DNA of 64,000 nt from Bufo bufo. Lineage: Eukaryota; Chordata; Amphibia; Anura; Bufonidae. Below, one piece after another: positions 31,200-41,033 of this stretch. The stretch spans positions 217,447,927-217,511,926 of the forward strand of contig NC_053390.1 in assembly GCF_905171765.1 (NCBI RefSeq). The letters run 5' to 3'. The notes under the pieces were generated by a model, which saw nothing but the letters and a program-made list of their open reading frames with translations, did not search any database and was not told the DNA's origin. Each line of letters begins with the position of its first letter. Within the stretch, counting starts at the first letter, position 1. Both the position numbers and the translations under genes were made by a program.

Positions 31200-31491
31200 T
31201 GGGGTCAGACATGACTGATTAGCTGTGAATTTGGCGTTGCGGATTTTTATGCGGCAAATCCGCAGCGTTGTACAGTACCAACAGAGTGGATGATAATTTC
31301 AGAATTCACATCCTGCGTAAAAATAACGCTGCAGAAAACCTGCGGTATTGTGGATTGTAAATCCGCAGCATTCAATAGCGGATTTCCCTCTTTCCAACAG
31401 AAAGGGTGAAATCTGGCTTTTCTGCGGCAAAAAAATGCATGTAATACATGTGGTCTTGTTGCTGGATTTTCAGTCACTTGTGAATCCTGCC
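31200..31491. repeat. Diverged MITE, TAA flanks
   Basis: Between TAA sites: GGTTGGGGTCAGACATGAC at the left and GTCACTTGTGAATCCTGCC at the right (weakly matched ends); interior GCGGATTT/AAATCCGC pairs. Confidence 0.45.
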
Positions 31492-32211
31492 TAAATCTGA
31501 GCAGGAAAATGTATTTCGTATAGTAACAGTCAGGATGTTAAGCCATTACTAGAAAAATAACAAGCCATTCACATGTTTGCTGTTAATTTCCCTTTATTTT
31601 TACTCCCACTTCAAACTTTTTTGATGGTAATATCCAAACATAAGAAATTCACTTGTGTTCCTGGAGCAGGTTACATTGCACTTTATAAGGAAAACCATCC
31701 AATGTCTATAATAAATACAACTGAAAAACTGCTAAAGCCTTTGATATATTTAGTTCTTTGTTAATACTGTAAAACCCTATGGCAAATGCAATGCTTCGTA
31801 CATGTACAGAATTTATTAGGCGCGATGAACATCCTCCACCTATAAATATGACATGTTGATATTTTTATGCACTCTACTTTTCATGGTGGTCGGGTAAAAT
31901 ATTCCCTACTTATTCTGTTTGGGAACCGAAGGCACCAAGTGGATCACACTCTAATAAGCCCTAATAAAGACATACCACAAACTGAGAAATCTGCAGTACA
32001 GGTAACTATTCACACCTGTAACAACCATTCTGGGACCAGGCAAGGAAATATATAGAAATATGTTAGCATATGCATTTTAAAAATGCATCTGTCAGGAGGC
32101 GTATTGCCTGCTAGGGTTGGTCCTGCTGGTTAAAAGCATTTCTTTCATTAGAAGATACATTGTGCAGTTATAGAGAAAATTAACTTTTAATTCTTGTGCA
32201 AATGACACTCA
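31492..32211. other. No recognised feature
   Basis: AT-rich sequence without convincing exons. 32085-32150 carries a fragment (CATCTGTCAGGAGGCGTATT) of the repeat family seen at 4631-4960. Confidence 0.35.
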
Positions 32212-32594
32212 GGCCCCTTTCACACGAACGATACGGATCGTCAGGGTGCGTTCAGTGACACTCGCACTATTTTGAAAGAAAGTCCGGTCAGTTTTGTCTG
32301 CGATTGCGTTCAGTGTTTTCCAAATGGGTGAAATACGTTGTGATGCGTTTTAGAAACTGAAGGTTTACAAACATCTCCTAGCAACCATCAGTGAAAAACG
32401 GATGGTTTTTCATTTCACTAAAGCCCCATTCACTTCTATGGGGCCAGGGCTGCGTGAAAAATGCAGATTATAGAACATGCTGCAATTATCACACAGCGCA
32501 GAACTGATGCGTGAAAAAAGGATTCAGTGCGGGTGCTATGCGTTCACTTCACGCGTCACACCCGCTCAGAAAACTTGCCCATGTAAAAGAGGCC
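32212..32594. repeat. MITE
   Basis: 383 bp; left end GGCCCCTTTCACACGAACG, right end ...ATGTAAAAGAGGCC before TTA. Inner pairs GCGTGAAAAA/TTTTTCACG. Related to 43255-44101. Confidence 0.6.
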
Positions 32595-32686
32595 TTAAGT
32601 GCACCAAGGGGCATATTACCTTCTCTGTTCCCTCCCCTTGAGTGACAGGGCCAGGCATTAGCTGCGTCCTCTCGCTCGTGCTTTAA

Positions 32687-33020
32687 GGCTAGGGCTACAC
32701 AGCGACATATAGGGTACAGCTACACTACATGTGTCGAGACATATTTTGTAATGCTAGTCTATGGTGTCACACAAAAAGCCATCTTGGACTTGCGACTGTT
32801 GTGTCTAAGGCTACTTTCACACTCGCGTTTGGTGCGGATCCATCATGGATCTGCACAGACGGATCCGTTCAGATAATACAACCGCATGCATCCGTTTAGA
32901 ACGGATCCGTTTGTATTATCTTTAACATTGGCCAAACTGATCCGTCTTCAACACCATTGAAAGTCAATCCATTTTGCATTGTGTCAGTGAAAACGCATCG
33001 TCAGGCGGACACCAAAACGT
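32687..33020. repeat. Two truncated MITEs
   Basis: 32687-32810: left half of the GGCTAG...ACAC family (see 14377-14665). Joined to 32811-33020: left part of the GGCTACTTTCACACTCGCG family (see 3639-4107), cut off after GCGGACACCAAAACG. Confidence 0.6.
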
Positions 33021-33491
33021 TGCGGGTTGATACTGCTGTGCTTTAATGTCTTCCCCTCGCTCAAAAAAAAAAAAAAAAGCCTAACATGCTATAATTCTGA
33101 TCTAAATTCAGCCAGTTCTTTGCCATAGAGCGCAGCAGCGGACAGGAAAAGAGAAGGGAGATGACATGTGCACACTGCGCGCACCATCTCCTCATACAGC
33201 TGATCGGCACCGATCTGATATTGGTGACCTATCCTGAGGATAAGTCATCAATAGTAAAAGCCCAGACAACCTCTTTAACATAAAATTAATATAAATTGAG
33301 ACTTTTTTTTAAAGCTTTTGGGATGGAATAACCCCAAAGGTGAGGCCCCAGTAGAAAAAGATTTAGAGACTGTGCTGTAAACAGCCCTCCCCTGCACATC
33401 ACATTCAGGAGATATCGCTCATATGTCTTTTTGATCAAAACAGATGGAGGGGGGAAACATTCCATAACATTTCCTTATTGAATTTTTCATG
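33021..33491. other. Spacer
   Basis: A-run at about 33064-33078; 33195-33260 holds a MITE end (CAGCTGATCGGCACCGATC ... GATAAGTCATCAATAG). No gene. Confidence 0.35.
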
Positions 33492-33896
33492 TTAAAGGGG
33501 TTCTGCAGTTCTTTTAAACTGATGATCTATCCTCTGGAAAGATCATCTGATCGGTGGGGGTCTGACACCTGGGACCCCTGCCGATCAGCTGTTTGACAAG
33601 GCAGCGGCACTGGCAGTAGCGCCACGGCCTTCTCACTGTTTACCTCAGGCCCAATGACGTCACGACAAGTATCAATGGCCTGGGCGGGGCTAAGCTCCAT
33701 TCAAGTGAACAGAGCTTAGCCCCGCCCAGGCCAGTGATACTAGTCGTGACGTCACTGGGCCTGTGGGAAACCGAGAGAAGGCTGTGGGGCTCCTAGAGCG
33801 CCACTGACTTCTCAAACAGCTGATTGGCAGATCAGATGCTGATGATCTATCCAGAGGATAGATCATCAGTTTAAAAGAACTGCAGAACCCTTTTAA
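33492..33896. repeat. TTAA-flanked palindromic MITE
   Basis: TTAA-AGGGGTTCTGCAGTTCTTTT at the left and AAAAGAACTGCAGAACCCTT-TTAA at the right. Inner stem: ACTGATGATCTATCC / GGATAGATCATCAGT and a central palindrome CTGGGCGGGGCTAAGCTC / GAGCTTAGCCCCGCCCAG. TTAA duplication indicates piggyBac- or Kolobok-type mobilisation. Confidence 0.85.
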
Positions 33897-34677
33897 GGAG
33901 AGCCAATCTTCAGGCTCATTGACTCAAAAAAGAACAGAGGTCGTTTCTGTCCATAAAGAGCATCTGTCAGAATGATCAACCCTATTAAACTAGGCATACA
34001 GCCTGGTAGGGTTGATCATGCTCATAGAAGGAATACTCCGATTATGACAGTACATTGCCCCGTTGATCAGAAAACTAAAGAAAACTTTGCAAAAAAGCTC
34101 ACTAGAGAAACAAGGGGTTGGCCAGAGCCCTGGCAGCACCAGATTCTTCCTCCCCCTTCCCTGGATTGATAGGGACAGACTTGTGGCTTAGCCCAATCTT
34201 CCCATGCCTGCACCATGTGTCCAAGTCTTGGCGCTTGTGCAAGTGCCTGTCATCTCACTCCTGCGCTGTTGCACCCAGTCTTGGTGCTGCTTGAGGAGCA
34301 GCAGAAGATCCACTGTATTTCTTACATAGTACTGGATAACCCATTAAAACTAAGCATTATCTCATTCAGATATAGCATTTGGCTCTTGTAGACCTGCATT
34401 TAGCCACGTCTATTGCCTCCAGTGAAAATTTGCCTTTCTGTACATCTGTATATTAGAGTATGTTGACAGCTGACATATAGTAAAAGACCCTTTGACACAA
34501 CTGTGACATGAGGCAACAAACTAACAGAAGGTGGCCACTTCTTTCCATGTGCTGCAATATTTGGTATGGCTAATCTTCTTGTCCAGAAACTGGACAATAC
34601 ACAAATATTAGACATAAAAAAGCATAATGTAGATATCTAATTTGATGTAGATCTTTCATCTATCATGTTCAGTGGTT
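33897..34677. other. Spacer
   Basis: Contains a repeat half at about 33960-34030 (ATCAACCCTATTAAACTAGG ... GGTAGGGTTGATCATG). No gene recognised. Confidence 0.35.
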
Positions 34678-34694
34678 GTGTCCAAGCAGATCTA

Positions 34695-35744
34695 CACTCA
34701 CCTAAAGAATTATTAGGAACACCTGTTCTATTTCTCATTAATGCAATTATCTAGTCAACCAATCACATGGCAGTTGCTTCAATGCATTTAGGGGGGTGGT
34801 CCTGGTCAAGACAATCTCCTGAACTCCAAACTGAATGTCAGAATGGGAAAGAAAGGTGATTTAAGCAATTTTGAGCGTGGCATGGTTGTTTGTGAAATAC
34901 TCAGACCGGCCCGTCTGGCACCATCTGCTCAGTTACTGGGATTTTCACGCACAACCATTTCTAGGGTTTACAAAGAATGGTGTGAAAAGGGAAAAACATC
35001 CAGTATGCGGCAGTCCTGTGGGCAAAAATGCCTTGTGGATGCTAGAGGTCAGAGGAGAATGGGCCGACTGATTCAAGCTGATAGAAGAGCAACGTTGACT
35101 GAAATAACCACTCGTTACAACCGAGGTATGCAGCAAAGCATATGTGAAGCCCCAACACGCACAACCTTGAGGCGTATGGGCTACAACAGCAGAAGACCCC
35201 ACCGGGTACCACTCATCTCCACTACAAATAGGAAAAAGAGGCTACAATTTGCACGAGCTCACCAAAATTGGACTGTTGAAGACTGGAAAAATGTTGCCTG
35301 GTCTGATGAGTCTCGATTTCTGTTGAGACATTCAAATGGAAGAGTCCGAATTTGGCGTAAACAGAATGAGAACATGTATCCATCCTCTGATGGCTACTTC
35401 CAGCAGGATAATGCACCATGTCACAAAGCTCGAATCATTTCAAATTGGTTTCTTGAACATGACAATGAGTTCACTGTACTAAAATGGCCCCCACAGTCAC
35501 CAGATCTCAACCCAATAGAGCATCTTTGGGATGTGGTGGAACGGGAGCTTCGTGCCCTGGATGTGCATCCCTCAAATCTCCATCAACTGCAAGATGCTAT
35601 CCTATCAACATGGGCCAACATTTCTAAAGAATGCTATCAGCACCTTGTTGAATCAATGCCACGTAGAATTAAGGCAGTTCTGAAGGCAAAAGGGTGTCCA
35701 ACACCGTATTAGTATGGTGTTCCTAATAATTCTTTAGGTGAGTG
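34695..35744 (+). mobile_element. Tc1-type transposon, copy 2 (open frame, micro-inversion)
   Basis: 1050 bp, same termini as copy 1, flanked by TA duplications (34693-34694; 35745-35746). Inserted in the first member of a short tandem duplication, whose second member (36187-36255) shows the uninterrupted site. Confidence 0.95.
34843..35712 (+). CDS. Tc1 transposase with 33-bp inverted segment
   Basis: 289-residue open frame of a Tc1/mariner-superfamily cut-and-paste transposase. Catalytic residues are all present (AWSDESRF, QQDNAPCH, NPIEHLWDVVERE; D,D34E). Residues 17-27 read CEILRPARLAP instead of the family-typical GARQAGLSISQ of copy 1, because 34891-34923 is the reverse complement of the corresponding 33 bp (28854-28886) with one mismatch. 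The change keeps the frame but rewrites the first part of the N-terminal DNA-binding domain; the following helix (AQLLGFSRTTISRVY) is intact. Activity is therefore doubtful. Confidence 0.93.
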   Translation: MGKKGDLSNFERGMVVCEILRPARLAPSAQLLGFSRTTISRVYKEWCEKGKTSSMRQSCGQKCLVDARGQRRMGRLIQADRRATLTEITTRYNRGMQQSICEAPTRTTLRRMGYNSRRPHRVPLISTTNRKKRLQFARAHQNWTVEDWKNVAWSDESRFLLRHSNGRVRIWRKQNENMYPSSDGYFQQDNAPCHKARIISNWFLEHDNEFTVLKWPPQSPDLNPIEHLWDVVERELRALDVHPSNLHQLQDAILSTWANISKECYQHLVESMPRRIKAVLKAKGCPTPY

Positions 35745-35775
35745 TATTAACCTCAGTGGAGATTTAGTAAACTAA

Positions 35776-36167
35776 GGCCTCTTGCACACGAACGTGTGCG
35801 CCCCGTGGCTGTGCTGCGCCTGCAAATTGCGGGCCGCAATGCACGAACACCCACCGTAGGGCAGCCACAGCGGATCGTGGACCCATTCACTTTAATGGGT
35901 CCGCGATCCGGCCGTTCCGCAAAAAGTTTGGACATGTTCTATCTTTTTGCGGAATGAAAGTACAAGACGAAACCCCACGGAAGCACCCCGTAGTGCTTCC
36001 GTAGGGTTCCGTTCCGTGCTTCCATTCCGCATCTCCGGATTTGCGGACCCATTGAAGTGAATGGGTCCGCATCCGTGATGCACACGGAACGGTGAGCGTG
36101 TATTACGGATCTGCAAATGCGGTCCGCAATACGGCCACGGAGCGCAAACGTTTGTGTGAAAGAAACC
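35776..36167. repeat. MITE with TAA duplication and empty-site evidence
   Basis: 392 bp, GGCCTCTTGCACACGAACG ... CGTTTGTGTGAAAGAAACC, TAA on both sides (35773-35775; 36168-36170). The neighbouring duplicate at about 36229 shows the site with a single TAA. Confidence 0.85.
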
Positions 36168-36186
36168 TAAATGTACCAGAATTCTG

Positions 36187-36255
36187 AGGTGTCCAAGCAG
36201 ATCTATTAACGTCAGTGGAGATTTACTAAACTAAATGTGCCAGATTCTGAGGTTT
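36187..36255 (+). repeat. Second member of a short tandem duplication
   Basis: GTGTCCAAGCAGATCTATTA, ACGTCAGTGGAGATTTACTA, AACTAAATGTGCCAGATTCT: this matches the sequence that flanks the Tc1 copy at 34695 and the MITE at 35776 once both are removed. Confidence 0.85.
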
Positions 36256-36640
36256 TTAAGCTGCAGGAGACATGTTGTAGAGCAGGAAGAGCTGAGCAGA
36301 TTGATGTATAGTTGTGTGGGAAAAGATTCAGTAAAACATGTATATATTTTATTTAAGTTTCTGCTCATTCTGGGCTTTGACGTCAAGAAGGCGGTCCTGT
36401 CAGCGATTGGCAGCCTTCCCTCTATGGCTGTATATACACAGATAGTTGTCAATCACAGATAGGACCGCCTACTTAACTTCAAAGATCAGAATGAGCATGG
36501 ATATAAATGAATGAAATACAGAGTATAATTAAATATTTTCCCACAAACCTATATATCAGTCTGCTTAGTTCCTCCTGCTTCATAACATGCTGCTGGCAGC
36601 TAATGCTGCATTCACAAAGTGATAGGTTCCCTTTAAGTGC
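36256..36640. repeat. Palindromic MITE, CCCTTTAA end
   Basis: Left part GCAGGAGACATGTTGTAGAG ... GTTGTGTGGGAAAAGATT pairs imperfectly with AATATTTTCCCACAAACC ... CTGCTTCATAACATGCTGCT; inner pair AAGGCGGTCCT / AGGACCGCCT. Right terminus GATAGGTTCCCTTTAA. Confidence 0.65.
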
Positions 36641-37113
36641 AATATTATAAAGTAAGCCAATAAATAGCTGATGTAACATTAAAAGTGTCTAAAGATGCGC
36701 CAAATTTGTCATACAGCATGAGTCAGTGGGATAAATTGGGTGCATTTTCAGACTGCCTAGACTGTCTCGTGTAGGGATTAGCAGGATTAGAAAATCTACC
36801 TCACAGTTTTCACAGTTTGGGAATTCCTCTCAAGGCTATTTAATTTAGTACATAGACTCTGGAAGTAGCAAAAAGCAGAAATGTCTTATAAAAGAGGTCG
36901 CAAATAGCAAAACACTAAATCTACAGGCAAATACGCTCCAGTGCAAAAGGTGGCCTATTGCAAGTATTCTACATAATTGTGGACCGAAGAAGGTAGCGAG
37001 AACATAATATATATATATATATATATATATAGACAAATGTAGAGATTGCTGCAGCTCTCACCTCACACTAAGCAGAGCACGGATGTACAGACCTGGACTT
37101 AGTCTGGAGCAAA
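36641..37113. other. Spacer with (TA)n
   Basis: No gene. (TA)n at about 37007-37031. Confidence 0.4.
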
Positions 37114-37383
37114 ATGAAAAAAGAAAACGAATTCCAGCTCTTCACAATAAAAGGCTTCTTTATTCCACTTCTTTAAAAACAGACATCAAATGCAGAGTAA
37201 TATGCTGTGACGCGTTTCGGGCTGTTATATCTTAGCCCTTCATCAAGGTCTTGATGAAGGGCTAAGATATAACAGCCCGAAACGCGTCACAGCATATTAC
37301 TCTGCATTTGATGTCTGTTTTTAAAGAAGTGGAATAAAGAAGCCTTTTATTGTGAAGAGCTGGAATTCGTTTTCTTTTTTCAT
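37114..37383. repeat. Near-perfect 270-bp palindrome
   Basis: Arms 37114-37247 and 37250-37383 (134 bp each) appear identical as reverse complements around the two bases 37248-37249. Each arm carries GACGCGTTTCGGGCTGTTAT and CTTAGCCCTTCATCAAG. Flanked by (TA)n on both sides (37007-37031 and 37383-37396). It is either a recent fold-back duplication of a GTTTCG...CTTCATCA repeat or a MITE. No coding frame. Confidence 0.9.
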
Positions 37384-37815
37384 ATATATATATATTATTT
37401 TTTTTACTCATTATAACCAAAGGAGATTTGTTCCAGTTTTCATAAATCTCAATTTATAGACCACATGTAAAGAGAATTAAAAGGCATTCTCCTTCCTTGA
37501 AGTTTTCACATCCTTGCAAAATTGTAGAGCAAATCAGTGGTCCATGCAGAGCGGTTCGCTCATTGGCAGCAAGCAATTCATTACAACTCAGTGTAGACAT
37601 ACCAGTCCAGAATGTATGTCATACTCATGGCAACATGAAGCGAGTTTGTACTGCAGGCAGGAGGACGACAACCTTCATCCAAAAGTAGAGTCTGAACAGT
37701 TAAAAAATGTTTTTTTAAAAACACTTGTGCTTGTAGTTTCCAATGAATGCTTTAGTACTAGTGGTAGTGCACCCCCCACCCCCCATTAGTTAGTAAAAAA
37801 TCTGTCCTTTACCTC

Positions 37816-37821
37816 TTTATT
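37816..37821 (-). promoter_or_regulatory. Candidate RILPL1 poly(A) signal
   Basis: Plus-strand TTTATT, i.e. AATAAA on the minus strand, about 0.6 kb downstream of the RILPL1 stop codon. Confidence 0.35.
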
Positions 37822-38413
37822 AGGTCTATTGCACGTCACTCGCTGTAGCACTGTGGGGGACGATTAGTATCTGCATGTAGGTAATCTGGATTAATATATT
37901 TTTAAACAGGCTTAGATATAATTCTAAGCCTGAAAAACGTTTAAAGGCCCCACAAGGGAACCCTTCCGATGGCGTTGGCTCTGGTGTATCCTCATTTCCA
38001 GCAGCATATTATAAAGTACCCCTATTACCTACAGTGATGGCGGTCACATCACTTCAGCAAGACATAAAGCAAAGGCGCGGTATCTTTATCGGTTCATATA
38101 GATCTCGTGACATCAAGGTGGCATAAAACCAAACTATTCCTAAAAATGGAGGTGACACCAGGCACTGTGTTCTTCAATGCTGATGGGAAAGCTATGCCAG
38201 CTGTTGGGAGGTCCCCCTGGTAAACCTACAATGCAGAATAGAACCAATCCTTACTACTTCAGATGGCCTTTGTTCGGGGTTACAGTGCACAGACCTCCTG
38301 GTATGTTACCTCTGGTAACCTAGTAAATCTGCATGGCTTGTTAAGTACGGTTATGGCACGTAAGGCAGAACAAACATCAGCCGCCTTATGTGCACACAAT
38401 GTCCCCTGTCCCA
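37822..38413 (-). other. Probable RILPL1 3' UTR
   Basis: Non-repetitive by eye and without transposon signatures, between the RILPL1 stop codon and the candidate poly(A) signal. Short ORFs on both strands here have no family features. Confidence 0.45.
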
Positions 38414-38558
38414 TCACATATGCTGTAAAGCTTCTTGTCCCTGCTCTGTGTATCCGTCGTCTCTGTTGTAATCTGCCCACACACCAAAAGATTCCTGAAA
38501 GGGGACGTTTTTCTGCGTCATGGGCATCCGCTTCTTATCCCTTGAGAAAAAGCTAAAC
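38414..38558 (-). CDS. RILPL1: RILPL1 terminal coding exon
   Basis: Last exon of RILP-like protein 1, a Rab effector that acts at the centrosome and cilium base. The minus-strand acceptor TTCTTTCCCTAG (AG at 38560-38559) opens a 145-bp coding part: one base completing a split Leu codon, then FSFFSRDKKRMPMTQKNV, PFQESFGVWADYNRDDGY and TEQGQEALQHM, stop TGA at 38416-38414. This matches the C terminus I recall for vertebrate RILPL1 (RLFSFFSRDKKR...ESFGQWA...DDGYTEQGQEALQHL). Its phase equals that of the RILPL2 last exon. Upstream exons (RH1, coiled coil, RH2) must lie at higher coordinates; I could not find them before 64 kb, so the gene extends beyond the window or through very long introns. 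Tail-to-tail with SNRNP35, as in human. Confidence 0.93.
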
Positions 38559-38870
38559 CTAGGGAAAGAAAATGAACACAATTACCTATGTGGATAAGCA
38601 CAATACATAGAGAGGAAATTATCATTCAATGTGCACCAGAAAAAGTCGCCCTTTGTTTTGTGATGCATGCGCAAAAAAGTTTTAACTTTTTGCATTTTTT
38701 TTTTGGTACCACTCTCAACACTTTGAAAAGTGCATGGAAAGTGGCGGTGGTTAGCCATGTTAATTAGGGGAGCTCCAGATTTATCACTGCGACCATTTAA
38801 AAAAGTGCCATCTTACTCCAGGAGAACTGTGAAGTACAAAAAGTAGAGTAACATCTCCAGACAAATGCAC
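38559..38870 (-). other. RILPL1 last intron, proximal part
   Basis: Intronic; a small GCGCAAAAAAGTT / AACTTTTTGC pair at about 38670. No exon seen. Confidence 0.45.
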
Positions 38871-39135
38871 ACAACACAAGACACGTACACTGGCCATGTG
38901 CATTCCGCATTTTACGGAACGGAGCGTCCAGGCTGTTATAGAACAGTCCCATCCTTGACAGTAATGCAGATAAGAATAGAACATGTTCTATATTTTTGTG
39001 GATGCCACGGAACAGACATGCGCACTGTGCGCTGTCCGCATCTTTTGCAGCCCCATTGAAGTGAATGAGTCCGCATCCGACTTGCAAAAAATGCAGATCG
39101 GATGCAGACAAAAAATACGTTCATGTGCATGAGCC
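38871..39135. repeat. MITE, left end degraded
   Basis: Right end ...CGTTCATGTGCATGAGCCC before TTA; left end reads GCACACAACACAAGACACGT and no longer matches. Interior TAAGAATAGAACATGTTCTA and GCCCCATTGAAGTGAATG words place it in the Harbinger-like MITE group. Confidence 0.6.
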
Positions 39136-39980
39136 CTTATAATTAAAAATGCCCCAACTTTATTAAACACCGCATGTCATTGGATAAATTTGGCGCAAAT
39201 TACATCAATGCAAACACAAAGCAAAAAGGGGTGATAACTTCCCCCATAGGTAGTTAACAAGCAGATCTGTTGTAAAAAAAAATGTGACAGAAAGAAAATC
39301 AGTTCAGTTCTTTTGAATGTTTTAGCAAAGACATGGATTTCTGATTTCTACAAGGGCAATGTACAGTAGAGGTGTTGGACAGCGGGTCTAATGATCTGAA
39401 GTTACCGCATTATAGGAAGAATGGAGCCCTGTAGGAGTCACACATGAGCCCAAAAGTACTTGAAGAGTGACACAATTTTCAGCATTTCGCACCACTACGG
39501 TAACTGTGAAGCAAAGGCTACAACATGTTGCTTTAGTTCAAGAGGTGTATCAAAAATACTGCATTAACATTTTAGAAGTTACAGACATTTTTTATATAGT
39601 CCCTACATTCTCACAGGCTCAAGAATAACAAATTAAGGGGATGGAAGGTCTGAAGCTGATTACAAGTGTTCATTTTGCATCTGGTAGCTACTAAAAGGGT
39701 TGTCCCACCGCACCACCTAGTGTTCAAAGTGTATAGGACTGTGCACATCCATCTACTGCACAGTGCTGCTGGACACACATGCTCAGTTACTCTCCCCACA
39801 GCGAGGTCTCTATCTGTCAAACATGGTGAAGGCGATATTCTGGCATGTGCATGTTATGGCTACCAGATGAAATGGGTCACTGGTGTTTATTGAGGATGTA
39901 GCTACAGAATCAGATGGATGCTGACTCCAAAATCAGCAATCATGCCAGACAAGAGTCATATAGAAATATATAAAACTTTA
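39136..39980. other. Spacer
   Basis: No gene. 39690-39850 (CACAGCGAGGTCTCTATCTG, CAAACATGGTGAAGG) recurs, inverted and diverged, at about 42140-42250, so both belong to one dispersed repeat. Confidence 0.4.
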
Positions 39981-40322
39981 TTAAAGGGGTTGTCTTACTT
40001 CAGAAAATGGTATCAGGTAGACAAAGTATCCAACCCTTATAATAACTCCCCCCCCCCCAAATGCCCAGGCCCCTCATATAGATTACACTTACCCCTGCTG
40101 ATGAATTGCATTGCATGGTCACCGCTGCATCTCCCCGCCACGCTGATCAAAACATCCCGCGACGGGGGGACGGGGGGGGGGGGACGGGCAGCCAATAGCA
40201 ATCTGCTACGGGGACGAGCCTACCTAGCATCGCGTGTGCCGGGGAGCTGGGTAAGTATAATCTATATGAGGTTCCCGGGTATTGGAGGGGGCTGTCATCA
40301 TTGCAGAGGTTTGATAACCCCT
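39981..40322. repeat. TTAA-type palindromic MITE
   Basis: TTAA-AGGGGTTGTCTTACTTCA at the left; right end TTTGATAACCCCTT, without a clear TTAA because the next element abuts it. Inner pair CCTCATATAGATTACACTTA / TAAGTATAATCTATATGAGG; a C run at about 40050. Confidence 0.65.
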
Positions 40323-40324
40323 TC

Positions 40325-40819
40325 ACCTTTCACCGTTCCTGACATTATAATATAAGTACCTGGCCGTGTAGGGCAATATTAGAAGATGTCATGGCTGTAG
40401 TTTTTTTCAGCTTAGCTGCTCTGTTGCCCTGTATGCTTATAGTCAGGATCGGTACAGGAAGGAGGAGATGCCAGCTTTTCTCAGGGGGCATCTCATTCTC
40501 CCTGATTGTGGGGCGGTCCAGTCACATGGGAGCACGTCACAGCCAGGGAGAAGGTTAGCTTTTTTTCTCCCTGGCTGTGAGGCTCTCCGCTGTGACTGGA
40601 CCGCCCCACAATCAGGGAGAATGAGACGCCCCCTGAGAAAAGCTGGCATCTCCTCCTACCTGTACCGATGCTGACTATTAGCATACAAGGCGCAAAACCA
40701 GAACCAGCACAGTGGGGGAACAGAGCAGCCGATGTTAAAAAAAAGATTACAGCCATGACATCTAATAATGCTCTACGGTGGCCGGTACTTATATTGTTAT
40801 GTCAGAACCGGTGAAAGGT
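40325..40819. repeat. Long palindromic MITE
   Basis: 495 bp. ACCTTTCACCGTTCCTGACA at the left, TGTCAGAACCGGTGAAAGGT at the right. Central stem AGATGCCAGCTTTTCTCAGG / CCTGAGAAAAGCTGGCATCT and CAGCCAGGGAGAA / TTCTCCCTGGCTG. The two in-frame ORFs in opposite directions are a mirror artefact. Confidence 0.8.
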
Positions 40820-41033
40820 CCTTGCTTATTGTGGAGTCAACATCCATCCGTAGCCACATCCTCAAACACCAGTGACCCATTTTATCTGGTATATATAAAG
40901 AAAACAAAGACAAAAACATACAGCGCCTCATGTGCGATATAGTCTTAGTGTATGTGCAGATATATGTGCATGTGCAGTCAACGTGTGTGTCTGTGTATAT
41001 ATATATAGATATATATAGATATGTATGTATGTA

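Noticed and set aside
40443..40674. Two 68-residue ORFs on opposite strands starting MPAFLRG
   Set aside because: Same peptide from both arms of a palindromic MITE; not a gene.
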